64,000 bases of DNA from Mesaphorura yosii (Eukaryota > Arthropoda > Collembola > Poduromorpha > Tullbergiidae). The position numbers and the translations under genes were made by a program. How positions within the stretch are numbered: position 1 is the first letter of the stretch; each line of letters opens with the position of its first letter. The notes beneath the pieces were generated by a model. That model was not told where the DNA came from. It made no database searches and saw only the letters and a list, made by a program, of their open reading frames with translations. The DNA lies in NCBI GenBank assembly GCA_009869945.1, contig WIXG01000006.1, positions 124,001 through 188,000 on the forward strand, in the 5' to 3' direction. This document shows positions 13,947-32,362 of the stretch, one piece after another.

Positions 13947-16119
13947 TTGGGTCTTATTCTCATCTCACGTGTGTTGTTCCTCGATTAACAGCTACAACAG
14001 TGAATCATGCTATTAATTAATGGCAGTGATTATTTCTTTTCCTGTGAGTACGACACTCGAATGCGTTCTCAAGTAACAAAAAATTCGCACAGCATGAAAG
14101 GGAAATGCGAATTCAATAGTCACAACGCACAACTGTACGAGTGAGAAATGTATTTGTGCGAACACGTGCTCAGTTGACCACAATTCACTGCGTGATACCT
14201 CCGCTGCTGGAGTAAAAGCAATCCACTAGCCTCCTACCTGCCAAAAGTTGGACTGGATCATTTACAAGCACGGGAAATGGTATTTATAGAAATATTTGGA
14301 GAATAAAAATACGCAACGGACGTGTTCGTAGCGAGCAAGTAGAGAAAACAATAGGGAAAGTTTTCTTTCAGTTTGTTTCTTTCCTTCTCAAGCCAGACGC
14401 CTTGGTCGGACGATCAGACGCATGGTCTGATGTCTTCTCTTGCAAGGCGGGGCCTCGGCATTCCAACTGATTCCTGTTTTGCAATTTTTCTTGCAATCAG
14501 CTCGCTGTTGCTCACCATTTGCAACAAAACAAATTTCAGTAAGGCTAATCAGCAGGAATCTGCAACTTGGCGACTCATAAATTGGCACACATGCTAGGCG
14601 ATGAATTGACCCATGTCATGAGACGGGTCTGACGCGAAATCGTTTCGGACATATTTTTGGCACAATCTTCAAAGTCACTGTCACAGAAATGGAGCACAGG
14701 CACATATCTGTCACACAGTTCCTTGCTGTGTGCCGCTTTGCTTCATTACAGAATTTTAATATAATTTGTGTGAATTTAGTAAAGCTGGACACTGACGGTG
14801 AATTTCAGGTCATCGCGTGCATTTCAATCATAACTCCATAACCTTTTAAATGGACAATCCAAAGTAAAGGACAAATTTGACAGAACACGCTTCTTGTGCT
14901 CCGTCTTGTGCTAATTCCTTAGGAATTTGACCTAATGGGCGCAATCAATAAAATTAGTATCCTAATTTAGACTTCAAGAAATCGTGCGTGTACGGTGATG
15001 AAGGCGCTGAGAGAAATCTGAAATATGAGCACGGTTAGACTGTCCATGCACTAAAACTTCCTGTTTCGGAATATTGGAAGCGTATCTTCGCCCCATGTGT
15101 GCGTGTCTGGACGTCATCAGATTGATTGAACCAACTGACAAAAAATTATGATGATGGAGATACAAAACATGAACACGCTTCTGACGCTGTCTGACAATCT
15201 ATTTTTGATTTATTATTAATATAATGCCCATTATTCTGACTGCCAAATAAAAACGAGTCTACAAGTCTGCCCTTCACTGCGAGACTGCCTAGAGTTTCAT
15301 GAAATGGAAAGTCTTGATTTGTGCAGTTCCAAGAAATTCTGCCTGGACATGGCCACTTAATGGAAGTCTTCTTCTGAATGCATTGAATCATGACTTGAGA
15401 ACGTGAGTCGGCTAAGCGACCATTTCAGATGAAAATTCAGACAAGTATTGATGACAACTCCTGCTTATCTGTGTCACAAGTACTGCAGACACTCGCAAGT
15501 GCAACTTTTGTAAGAGTTCGAGCATTCCAGTTTTTTCCAGCATGTTTAAATGAGAATGAATTGGATCCGGATTTTGCAAACACATAATCTCTGACGTCTT
15601 CAGATAAATAAAAACTGGCACATCAACAGTTTCGGAGTTTCAAGGAACGTGTGAATAAATTTTCATAAACCAGACGTTACCGGTCAGTAAATCAGCTTTT
15701 CTTTGAGAACTTTTGTTTGGTGGGTCTGGACAAAACAATTTATGCTCCTTCACGCAATCAAAGAATTGTGCAGTTGTTGAGTTGGTTGGATGCGATACTT
15801 GAATAACCACACCTGACTGACATGACAGTGACCTTGCGTTTGGCCTACAATCGTCAATCGTGTGCAGACAATCCTCCCGAGGCAAAATAATAAGCATGTT
15901 GTTCGAGCAGGATGACACCAACAGAAATCCACATTATTTACATTTCATTGGTGAACTCCTTTCTGCATTTAACGTATTCAGGTAAAAATTCCAATTCCAC
16001 AATTCTTCCAAGGTCTGACATGTATTGACTTGATGGCGAAAAGCAGTACACAACTGCATTGCAGGCGGATTGCGAAATTACGCGACGTTGATTTAATAAT
16101 GAATTCAGATACATCAAGT
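13947..16119. other. Intergenic region between the TTLL2-like and defensin-like genes
   Basis: Just over 2 kb without a gene I can support. Short minus-strand frames at about 15640-15921 and 15938-16195 contain several cysteines and an N-S-T-T site, and faintly recall a galactose-binding (SUEL) lectin module (LSCQSGVVIQV). They do not join into a coherent model and the upper one overlaps the promoter of the plus-strand gene. The TTLL2-like promoter should lie near 13950-14100. No TATA box was seen there. Confidence 0.35.
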
Positions 16120-16128
16120 TATATAAAT
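16120..16128 (+). promoter_or_regulatory. TATA box of the defensin-like gene
   Basis: TATATAAAT lies 112 bases upstream of the start codon, predicting a start site near 16150 and a leader of about 90 bases. A strong TATA box is usual for inducible, abundantly expressed effector genes. Confidence 0.55.
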
Positions 16129-16239
16129 GTACGTTTTTTGATGCTGGCATATTAATACGGACTCGATCTCTGCCGCAGTCACAGTCACAGTTCACAGTGC
16201 TTTACTTTAAGCATATTCAAAACGCTTACCCCTTTAAAA

Positions 16240-16632
16240 ATGGCATTCCTCAAACGACTTGGAGTCTTCCTCGTGGTCATTGTCGTGTTGGTCCTCATGC
16301 CAGAGGTCAGTATTTCTATCATTTCTTATCGTTTGCTGATACCATAATGAATAATAGTCTTTTCCTGTCCTGAACCTTTAGGACGCGTCTAGTAAACCAT
16401 TCCTCGGCAGCATAATTGGCTCTCCGTTTCCAGGAGGTTAGTCTCAACCCTGTGCGCAGTCCGCATTCTTCATTTTATTTCCTTATTCTATATTTGCCAA
16501 TCAGATTTCACCAACCCGCGAATCTGCGAGTCGGCATGTCGTGACAGGTGCTTCCAGACAGGTGGCTTCAGTGGCTACGTTGGAGTGCCAGGCTGCAATC
16601 AATTCTGCGACTGCAGATACTATTTTGGCTAA
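16240..16632 (+). CDS. Small secreted six-cysteine peptide, CS-alpha-beta defensin-like
   Basis: Three exons, 16240-16305, 16382-16436 and 16505-16632, join in phase to 82 residues. Residues 1 to about 25 are a signal peptide with a run of Val, Leu and Ile. A short Gly/Pro/Phe-rich stretch (residues 29-41) follows. The C-terminal 40 residues hold six cysteines spaced C-x3-C-x3-C-x14-C-x3-C-x-C. The C-x-x-x-C and C-x-C pair is the hallmark of the cysteine-stabilised alpha-beta fold of invertebrate defensins, but the first loop (3 residues) is much shorter than in insect defensins. It is probably an extracellular antimicrobial or signalling peptide made in epithelium or hemocytes. No dibasic processing site is evident. 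It could instead belong to another small disulfide family. Confidence 0.7.
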
Positions 16633-17348
16633 GCTGGTCGTACCCACGTCGACAACGGTCATGGCCAAATTCAGTGAATTTTCGCAACTTGTGATTGCTA
16701 TGCGCGTAGAATAATTTATCAAAATAATAAATCTGAATTTATTTCCGCATCTCCTAATACTAATCAACATACAATTTAAGGATAATGAGAAGTAATTCGT
16801 TCACACTCTTCGTACTTACTCACCTGAGCGAAAACAGATTTTGTAATCTCATTTCATAAAAATAGTGTGCTATTGCCTCACGCGCTTCGATACATTATAA
16901 TAAAATGACAAGGCAACTGTTTCTTTGTACGAGCTTGTGTTGCGATTACTAGATTCAAGTAGCGAGCCGACAATTCATAAATATTTTATCAGCACCGTCG
17001 ATCATAGATGCATGTGAAAGAATAACTAGTGAGCTTAAGTGCTAATTAGTGTAAGAACGTCAAGGATTCTCGAGTCTTTTCTATCATCACAGTTCAAATG
17101 GTATTTATAAGTGCGTCTCACTCCAAAATAACGTCACAGGCCTTTTACGACCATGACAAGACATTATTTAGGGGCACAACCAATTCGAGAAATTCGACAC
17201 TTCTCCAGGAAGTGTTTGGAAAAACGTTCGTATAATAATATGCGTTCCTTATTACCAGAACCCTGACTAAAGACATAAATGCCTTAGTTTCAAGTTCCAA
17301 ATGTACAAAATGGCAAAAATAGAACTATTTCCTAGGGTTACTTAAGTC
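16633..17348. other. Convergent 3' regions of the defensin-like gene and carboxypeptidase D
   Basis: AT-rich non-coding sequence. It contains the AATAAA at 16726-16731 for the plus-strand gene. A reverse-strand AATAAA (TTTATT on plus) is at 16740-16745 and could end the long carboxypeptidase transcript, so the two mRNAs may overlap. Nothing else was recognised. Confidence 0.4.
16726..16731 (+). terminator. Poly(A) signal AATAAA of the defensin-like gene
   Basis: A canonical hexamer 94 bases after the stop codon, the expected distance for a short secreted-peptide transcript. Confidence 0.6.
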
Positions 17349-24662
<7,314 letters not shown>

Positions 24663-27629
24663 TCTGAAGAGGGTGAGGAACTTTGACGGAATGAACTTGA
24701 TAAGTGTGCCTGGAAGCGAGTTAAATAATTGCAGCAGTTACGCAAGATACTCCAATGAGTCTGAATCAACGTTTTATGGCAGCAGTATTTATTCAGTCAA
24801 CACAACTTTTACGGGGTTTACGATTATCGCCCTTTTAAATACTAAAATGCAGCGTAAGCAGCAGACTGAATGGGCAACACAAAGTGCTTGGCATTGACAC
24901 TTGCCATTGCTACACTGCGGTTGAAACGTATGTGGAATTGGTCTCTTAATTTGAATATGCATTTTGTAACAACAATTAACGCAGGTAGTCGAGTCGTCAA
25001 CCAGGTACAGGTGCATGCAATACTTTGTCAGTAATTCAAAGGAAGCATGATGACGATGACTTAAATTCAGTACTTATTGTCTGCCATTTGTATAAAGTTA
25101 CTATGAAATTAGCATAATAGACACATACATCGTGAGAAAATAGAATGCAAGTCAGACGCAAATTTGATGTATATCTGACTTGTTGGAGGCCTGGAAGACT
25201 GACAAAGCAATATCATTGTGACTTATGTGACCTGCTCTCCAGTTCAAAAAAAATTCAAGATGGAGTCACAGTCACCCAGTATAGTGGTTGAATTATATCA
25301 AATCAGATGCAGAAAGTGAGCAGCGAAATATTAAGAATGTTTCGGAAGTTAGTTAAAATTAAATTTTGAAATAAAGGAATTTAGGAATTAACTCAAGCTG
25401 GCAAAGACAAAGTAAATACTTCATTTTGGTTTGGAGGAAGTGACAAGGAGGCAATATGACAACAAATAGTATTGAATGAAGCCGGCTCACGGTATTTACG
25501 ATGTTTGCCCCTTAACCTTCCCTAATGAGTGGTTCACTTAGCCATCGTTCTTTTATGTTTATATGAGCACGTGTGTCATTAACTGCCGTTGCGCAAACCG
25601 GCTTCGAAAATAAGCTGACAGCAAAGCAATGTCGAAACGCTGCAGGTCGGCAGAAAATAGCTTCACGCCACCAATTCCGCCGCTGCTTCATGAAATCAAA
25701 GAATCAACAGTTTCTGCCCTCACGCCCGACACAAATTTAGATGCACTTAGAGTATGATGTAGCAGATTAATAGATACCCCTCACTTCCAAGATGTCCAGG
25801 AATCAGAGCCCATGATGAATGATAAGAACAGTACAAATACTGCACTAGGATCCTATGTCTTAATTATGCGCATAGTTGAAACTTTAAGTGGACTCACCAG
25901 ACCGTGCTTCGCCGGCCGAACTGGAAAATTTGCACCTCGCTTCTGGAAGATTATTGGTCGATCAGCAAGTGCAGGGTACGAGGTTAACTGATGCTAAACT
26001 CAGGATACATTGGTGCTCCGTTCATGTGTGATGTTGCGACAAGATGTAGGAAATGTCAAAAGAAAATCTTTGGAAGTAGCACTTTGGTGAAGTCTTTATT
26101 CAGCCTCCTTCAGCGGTTGTATCCAGTCTTCACAGTTCTGATTCTGTAAACATGAAATAAGTTTTCGGAGTAATGTACATGTAAACTTTCCATTATATGC
26201 AACTATTCGTAACAACAATCTGGAAGACTTGTACATAGTCCCACGCCCTCGCTTTCTGATTATTATATGAAGTTAATGAACGAGCCCAATCTTCAAAGCA
26301 GTGTACAGCTGCAGACGCTAATAACGCTCTCTAAGCCTTTGACAGGCATGCTGATATTCTTAATCCTACTCAACATCTTGCTTGAACACTTGGGATTGGA
26401 ATTACGAATTTACGATGACAAGCCTGATGTTTATGCACTTTGAAATGGGCAACCCTGTGACGTAACACGACCTTTAACGTTTAACTCAACCGGTCAAAAA
26501 TCTCAAAAATGAGTCGCGTGTAGAGATTATATCCGACAATGTAATTTAATCGCCTAATAAAAAGGGTTCACTATTATATTTTAACTCATTAAATGGTTTC
26601 ATTTTTATCGTAATCTCCCAATTTCAACAAAGGAATGTAACGATTAGTGCCCTTAAGCGTACCCTGAGTCGGTGGATGATGTCATGACACAACTAGCAAC
26701 TGCAGCATAATTGAACAAATGGTAAAGGGACTTACTTCTTTCAGGTGATAATGGACAAGTTACTTGACAATTTTAATTCGTTCTTAGTGCTTGATGGCCG
26801 ATGCCAGCCTGTGCTAAGTGCAGATTTAGATTCCTGATCAGATTGTCAACGTGGAACAGAATCACGAACACCTCACCATTAAATACTTTTGAACTTTCCT
26901 AAGATTTTAGCAGAACTTAAGTTAAGATACAACAACATTAAGGCAAGGTTCACACCATTAACTTGTCACTTGACCGATCCTGGTGCTATTAAGTACTTAA
27001 ATTTGATAGAAATGAAGTACTGTAAGGTGAACTAAATGACAAGCTAGAGCAGCTACACGAGGTTAACAGCTAAAAGCTAATGTAATTCTAATTAATTCGG
27101 GAATTTTGATTCTGAGAATTTAAGTTTACGGGTACATGACAAGCTATGACCAAAAAGCCATTGGCTATGGCTTTTCCAAGCCCCATATAAAGTCTGTTAC
27201 GTGGGCTGGGCGAAATTAAAGGCTTCAATACGAATTGAGTTGTAGCTTATCTTGTGTTTTCCTTGCTACAAATTCCACTTGATGAGGTTAAATTGTACAT
27301 ATGAAATATAGGCCTTCCAAGCGCATCAAACCCACATCACAGATCACATGCTATTTGATTACAAAAATGCAATAAATAAAAACTCCTCTTTTCAGTGTAA
27401 TACAATTTTAAAGGGATTTAAGGAGATCATGACAGTTTGTGCAGCCCTTCGCAGTGATTTTAGTTGTAGTGCTACGCGCAGAAAGTGTACCGGAATTAGG
27501 TTTTAAACGGGTCAACGGCGCACGATTCAGGAATTGCGATTTGCCCCAAACTGCGTATTTGCACAGAAGTTTTGGAAGATTGATCCCGTTGCCGGCCTGT
27601 GAGCACTTAACTGATAAGAAGTCATGAAA
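24663..27629. other. Intergenic region between carboxypeptidase D and LAMTOR1
   Basis: About 3 kb where no frame resembles a known protein and no splice-consistent model was found. It presumably carries the divergent promoters of the two flanking genes. The 106-codon minus-strand frame at 27408-27728 overlaps the first LAMTOR1 exon and looks like a shadow. No tRNA, rRNA or repeat array was seen. Confidence 0.4.
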
Positions 27630-28593
27630 ATGGGTTGCTGCTTTAGCTGTCAAGAAGATGATGAACAGGCAGGGAGTCAGGCGAGTGTTAATTAGCATTT
27701 GACAATGCCAAATTCCATCGCTTGTCAAGCGATGACTAATACTCTTGACAATGTATAATTCGGCCTTGGATTGATTACTTTAGATCGGCGAAAATGACAG
27801 GAGACCCCTGATAGACCCAGTTAGTAATTCTTCGCCTGTGGTGATTGTTCCAAGGAGGTAAAGTGGCGTGTTGGATGTCCGACAGTCGCATACTCATATT
27901 CTTATTTACACATTTTTTCGTTTTAGTGATTCTCTCACTGTCGGGGGCATGTTAGGCCAGTCTAATCGTGGAGAAGAGGATGAATTGGCCAAAATTCTTC
28001 AAGAAACTCAGTCTGCAATGATTGATGTCTCCTGTGCCGGATCCCATTCGCTGGACCAACGTGAATTTCAAGAGAGGAGTCGCAATTACCAGCACAAAAT
28101 CCAGACGTTAAATCCAAGTCTTCTACTTGTTCAACAGTCCGCCGCCAAAACTAGTACAAATTCTAGCCATAATGTCAGCGCTATAAATTCGTCTGCGCCG
28201 GTTTCTTCATCGCCGTTAAATACGTCTGCGTGTGGTCCCTTGGCCGGAACCGCGGCCTATCCGAATGTTTTGAGCAACCCAACTGCACCTGGCGGAGCAT
28301 CAAATTTATTGTTAGGTGATGTACCGAATCCAGAGAAGCATTTGGGTACTGAGCTTGTGACAGAAGAGGATCTGGAACTGGTAAGCGAAGTCGGTTAAGG
28401 ACTTTCTTCATCCTTGACTCATTCACAGATGCATCATTCATTTTTACAGATGCAGACGGCAATGGATGAAGTGGAGAAGGCATTGCATTCCATTCAGGTC
28501 GAATACAGTGATGATTTAGTGGTTCCATTCGGCAGCGATTACAGTCAAGCAGCATCACCATCGTCGGACAGGATGGTCATGGTTTCAGACTGA
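27630..28593 (+). CDS. LAMTOR1: LAMTOR1 / p18, lipid-anchored scaffold of the Ragulator complex
   Basis: Anchors Ragulator and Rag GTPases to the late endosome or lysosome for mTORC1 activation. Exon 1 begins MGCCFSCQEDDEQ: Gly2 for N-myristoylation and Cys3/Cys4 for palmitoylation. Exon 2 (27784 to about 27858) carries GENDRRPLIDP. Exon 3 (27927-28380) has EDELAKILQETQSAMIDV and the REFQERSRNYQHKI helix, both diagnostic. Exon 4 (28450-28593) ends with EYSDDLVVPFG plus a Ser-rich tail. Compared with human p18, exon 3 has a Ser/Asn/Ala-rich insertion of about 60 residues. I chose the ATG at 27630 because only it exposes the myristoylation glycine. An in-frame ATG lies six bases upstream at 27624. 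The donor of exon 1, near 27692, is uncertain (GTTAAT). Confidence 0.85.
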
Positions 28594-29339
28594 TTAGTTA
28601 CGAGTAGCTATCAACTGAGAACTGAGGTTTGATATGTGCCTGCAATCGATGAATCAATTTAGGAAGGGCTGCCTCAGGAGCAATTTTTGTTTCCTCTGAT
28701 CAAATTCAGGAATCCTCAATCAAATGTCTTGCTAATTGTTGTTACATTGAACGTAGGGTAACGAATTATTTTTTGTAAGCCGTACCGGCACATCGGCAAA
28801 GTATGGAGGTATTTGTTCACGGATTTGACTAAAGACAATTAAAACGATATCAGTGAATTAGTAAATAATGCATCTAAGTAAGCTCAGAAGCCTTCATATA
28901 CGTATAATGAAAGGCATGCTTAGTTGCATGTTACGTGTAGATTTACTTTCTCTATTTCCATAATGCTACGGCTGCATAGTGTACAACTAAATGTTTCAAT
29001 ATCCGAATATTCTTGAATCAAGTTGAAAAGCATAAAAATAAAGAACTATTAATATTTGTTCCGAAAAATTCCATGATCCCATGACCTGTACAATCACAAT
29101 GACTGTTTCTGACTTTGCTGGTCCTTCGTTGAGCTGCGATGAGACTAAAATCCTTGAGTAATATGCAAACAGTGGCAATCAACTGCGTGTGCTCTCCTCA
29201 TAGCGAGGTTGACGACGAATGAGAACCAGCAATTCGCATAATAGTTTTTGATAACGGTTTAATTGGAGATTTGAGGAATTCGATACATTTCCCAATTAAT
29301 TGAGAATACAATTGCGGGTGACTGTGACACCCAGCTGAA
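28594..29339 (+). other. 3' UTR of LAMTOR1 and promoter region of POP5
   Basis: No coding potential was recognised. A canonical AATAAA at 29037-29042 would end LAMTOR1 with a 3' UTR of about 450 bases, leaving roughly 300 bases for the POP5 promoter and leader. Confidence 0.45.
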
Positions 29340-29992
29340 ATGGTTCGAGTGCGTAATAGGTAAAGTCTGCATACAACAATAACAAACTAACCTCTCGATT
29401 GCCTTGGCTAAAGGGACCTCTTATCTGTAGATACGTCATCGCTCAGATTCACTACTTGGACCCTCAAGCAGCCAAGATAACCAAGAATCTCTACAATAAG
29501 AATCATTTACTACTCGCAACTCTGGTCAAAGCCATCCGTGAGCTTCATGGAATTCATGGAGTGGCTGTATCGTCAGATGGACTATTCGGCATGGTTTTCT
29601 GTTAATTTAATTAATTAGCTCTTTTACTCAAGTGCTTACGTATGTTTTTTTTGTATTTTGCAGTGAATTACTTCGATACAGAAACGAACGTCATATTCGT
29701 CAAAATGCTCAGATCAGCCTACAGAATTGTCAGCTCCGCGCTTGCATTCATCAAGGCACTGAATAATGAACCCGTGTCGATCCAAACTATGTACACTGGT
29801 GCCACGATTAAGCACTGTAATATGGTCGTCCAAAAACACTACAGACGTGAACTTGAGTCAGAGTACGCCTTGCTCAAAACAGATGTCCAAAGATTAGAAT
29901 TTGAGAAGTCATTAAACGCTGCAGTTAATACTCCACGAGTAATCAACTTTCAAACGAAAAAGTCAAGAGGTACTGGAAAGAAACCAAGGTAG
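29340..29992 (+). CDS. POP5: POP5, protein subunit of RNase P and RNase MRP
   Basis: A component of the nuclear/nucleolar ribonucleoproteins that remove tRNA 5' leaders and process pre-rRNA. The three exons 29340-29359, 29431-29600 and 29664-29992 join in phase to 172 residues; human POP5 has 163. The start MVRVRNRYVIAQI matches the Pop5/Rpp14 fold's first strand. Other family features are the helix LLATLVKAIRELHGIHGVA, the strand after NYFDTETNVIFVKMLRSAYR, and MYTGATIKHCNMVVQKHYRR, equivalent to the V-G-G-T-I-R-T-C region of the human protein. The tail is Lys-rich. The exon 2 donor, GTTAAT at 29601, is unusual but gives the best alignment and phase. A poly(A) signal lies at 30151-30156. Confidence 0.85.
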
Positions 29993-30150
29993 CTGATTTC
30001 TAGTTTTAATTATCTCTCTTATGATTCTTCAATGAGTGGGTTCCAGAAGTATGGCGTTGTAACTTTTCAATTTTATTGTCAAACGTATTAGAGACGAACG
30101 TTAATCGGAACAATTTATCTATTTTGTACAATCTGTTTGATCAGCCTGTA

Positions 30151-30156
30151 AATAAA
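30151..30156 (+). terminator. Poly(A) signal AATAAA of POP5
   Basis: A canonical hexamer about 160 bases after the POP5 stop and just before the stop codon of the opposite-strand gene. A reverse-strand AATAAA at 30072-30077 could serve that gene, so the two 3' ends probably overlap by about 100 bases. Confidence 0.5.
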
Positions 30157-30171
30157 TTAATGGAGAGTGTT

Positions 30172-31613
30172 CTAACATTTTTCAAACTCGTTCTTGCTCA
30201 CTTGTGTCAGCCCCTGATCGGAGTCTCCCTTCACGAAAACGAAACGGCTCTTCCGAATCCAGTCATTTTCATCGAATAGCTTGCTAATTTGACTCAGTGC
30301 GGCAAACAATTTCTGGAATTCAGTCTCCTCTGTCCATTCCTAGGGAACCAGGGAACCAGTGACGAGTTGTCTAGTATTATGCTGTCCTCCGTACTAAAAG
30401 TGCATTTTCTTACCTGCCAGTTAAGAGTTTGATGAAGTTCCATATATTTTTCTTGATCCAGAATACTTAAGTTCTTGAAGTCAACTTTGGGAAATGGCCT
30501 AGCATTCTTGTTTTCCTTTTTGAGCAGACCGGGAATTCGGTTGACGTCGTACATCCAAATCTCTTTCATGATTTCATGCCCTCTAGCTCCTTGAACAACT
30601 GCACACAGAAGTTTCTCGATTCCACGCAGACGGCAATGAGCCCAATAACGGCGAAGAACGGTCCTTTAAAGACCATAAGTAATTAACAAGCACCGTTATT
30701 AAATCAAGGTCAAGCAAGAAATGTTGATCCTTATCTCACTCTTCGTAGTAGTAGTGACTCAGCTTGGTGTTCTTGCGTCTGAATCTGGACTTTGTCTGCC
30801 ATTGCCTTGGCCAATAGAACTTTGCGGTTCCGACGCTCTTCACTTCTGCCAGATCTTTTGCTGTGTACGGCATGTTGCATTCCTTCTGCTTTGCTGCTGC
30901 ATTCCAAATACCATCAGTCTCCCCTAGGAATCCAATTTTGAACTCCTTGGAGCCATTTTCGTCGGATCCTGTCAATGTGCCGTGATAAATAGCTTCAAGA
31001 ACTTGATTGGCTTCAATGGAGTTAATAGCGAGGATATTCTCCACCAAATAACCGACAGTCTTGTACGTCGACTCTTGGATGAAATTGAGATATTTGAGAT
31101 AGATGCATGTTTCGCCATTGTCTAGCTGCACTTTCGTCGCGATGAGTTTGAAATCAGTGTGCTGCGTCATCAGAATGTTTAGGGTTGACAAGTTACATAT
31201 GAAGTGTGGATACGCGCTGGAAAAAGGTGTTAATAGTAATCATAATTTGCCTCGTATAATAATCTGGCTTTCCCTTACCCTTTGCTGAAGTGTCTTTGGA
31301 TGAATTTCTTCTGCTCCTCTTTGGTGAACTGAAAACGCTTTCTTCTGCCTTCATATTTCTCTTCCTCCGGTTTCAGTTGGAGGTGAGCTGCTTCCTCTGG
31401 GCACAAAATCTTCCGCTCTTCAAGGGCATACAAGTCCAGACAGTGATTCTTGTTGTTCTGCCGTTTCTGGGACTTGGCTGGGGCCTTTTCAGGCAGGAGC
31501 ACCGAGGGCGGTTCGTAGAATCTTGCGTACTCATCTCCCTCGACGGTCTTTACCTCGGATGTCGAATAGTCAGTTGATTGCAGTCCGACCAGCTCCACAG
31601 AGTAGGAATACAT
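30172..31613 (-). CDS. Conserved-looking protein of unknown function (409 residues)
   Basis: Four exons, 31613-31279, 31216-30740, 30663-30414 and 30339-30172, join in perfect phase to 409 residues, with good splice signals. I am therefore confident that this is a real gene, although I do not recognise the family. No signal peptide or membrane segment is visible. The first exon encodes a charged stretch rich in Lys and Glu (residues 70-110, KRFQFTKEEQKKFIQRHF). The centre is a globular region with alternating hydrophobics (GETCIYLKYLNFIQ). A strongly basic and aromatic segment, KFYWPRQWQTKSRFRRKN, is followed by YYYEETVLRRYWAHCRL. The C-terminus is helical and acidic/basic mixed. The composition suggests a soluble intracellular protein, possibly RNA- or complex-associated. 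That is inference only. Confidence 0.75.
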
Positions 31614-32362
31614 CTTCTAGTTATTGTTTAAGTGTATCGTAGTCACTCAGTTAAAAATTCACAGAAAGAATAACAACCAGTTTTCTAGTCAGTATGACTC
31701 CTCGTAGTTAACTGTTTCCATTCTGGACAACGGGGACTTTCAGCACAAATTGCGACGACCTCACCTGATTTATGTTTGCAAGTTCAATGTGTTGAGTTGA
31801 ACGATAAGATTTTGTTTGTGTTCTGCTTTGTTTCAGTCTCACTCTCATTATGAAACGATGATTATACGTACGGGCTTCCACACGCGCGTTGTTATACGAA
31901 TGGACGATTTGTGGTTTGCATTTTGCATCTTTTTGTGTGCGTTGTACATTCCTTTCGTCTAGAATTACGTCGCCGATGTTTTATTGAATCTGATGCCATA
32001 AAGTTGCCTTAAAGAGCACTTTGGTTACGGAAAAATTCAAAGATAAGAGAACCTAAACTCACGAAATAGAATCGGACATCGGTGAACTGGAATATGTGCG
32101 GTCACAAATGCTCCCAGGTCAGTGAAATGTGCAACGGAAACCACTTGACTTTTTTGTGAACGATTAAATGCGGATTATTGTTTGGGTTGTTTATTCTATC
32201 ATTGGCATTTATTGCGAATCAAATATAGATTTATGCACATATTCCGTATCTATGAGCATGCAGACTTGTATTATAATTAATTTTGTATTACTATCTCGGC
32301 TTGGCTACGCGGGTCTCTAGCTCAGACCCTTGGCTTCCTTCTTCTTTCTGCAAAGTACAACC
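31614..32362. other. Spacer between two minus-strand genes
   Basis: Roughly 750 bases. No coding exon recognised. It should contain the promoter of the 409-residue gene and the 3' UTR of the bZIP-like gene. Confidence 0.4.

Noticed and set aside
27408-27728. 106-codon minus-strand ORF over the first LAMTOR1 exon
   Set aside because: It overlaps the diagnostic MGCC exon on the other strand, has no recognisable domain and no splice-consistent partners.
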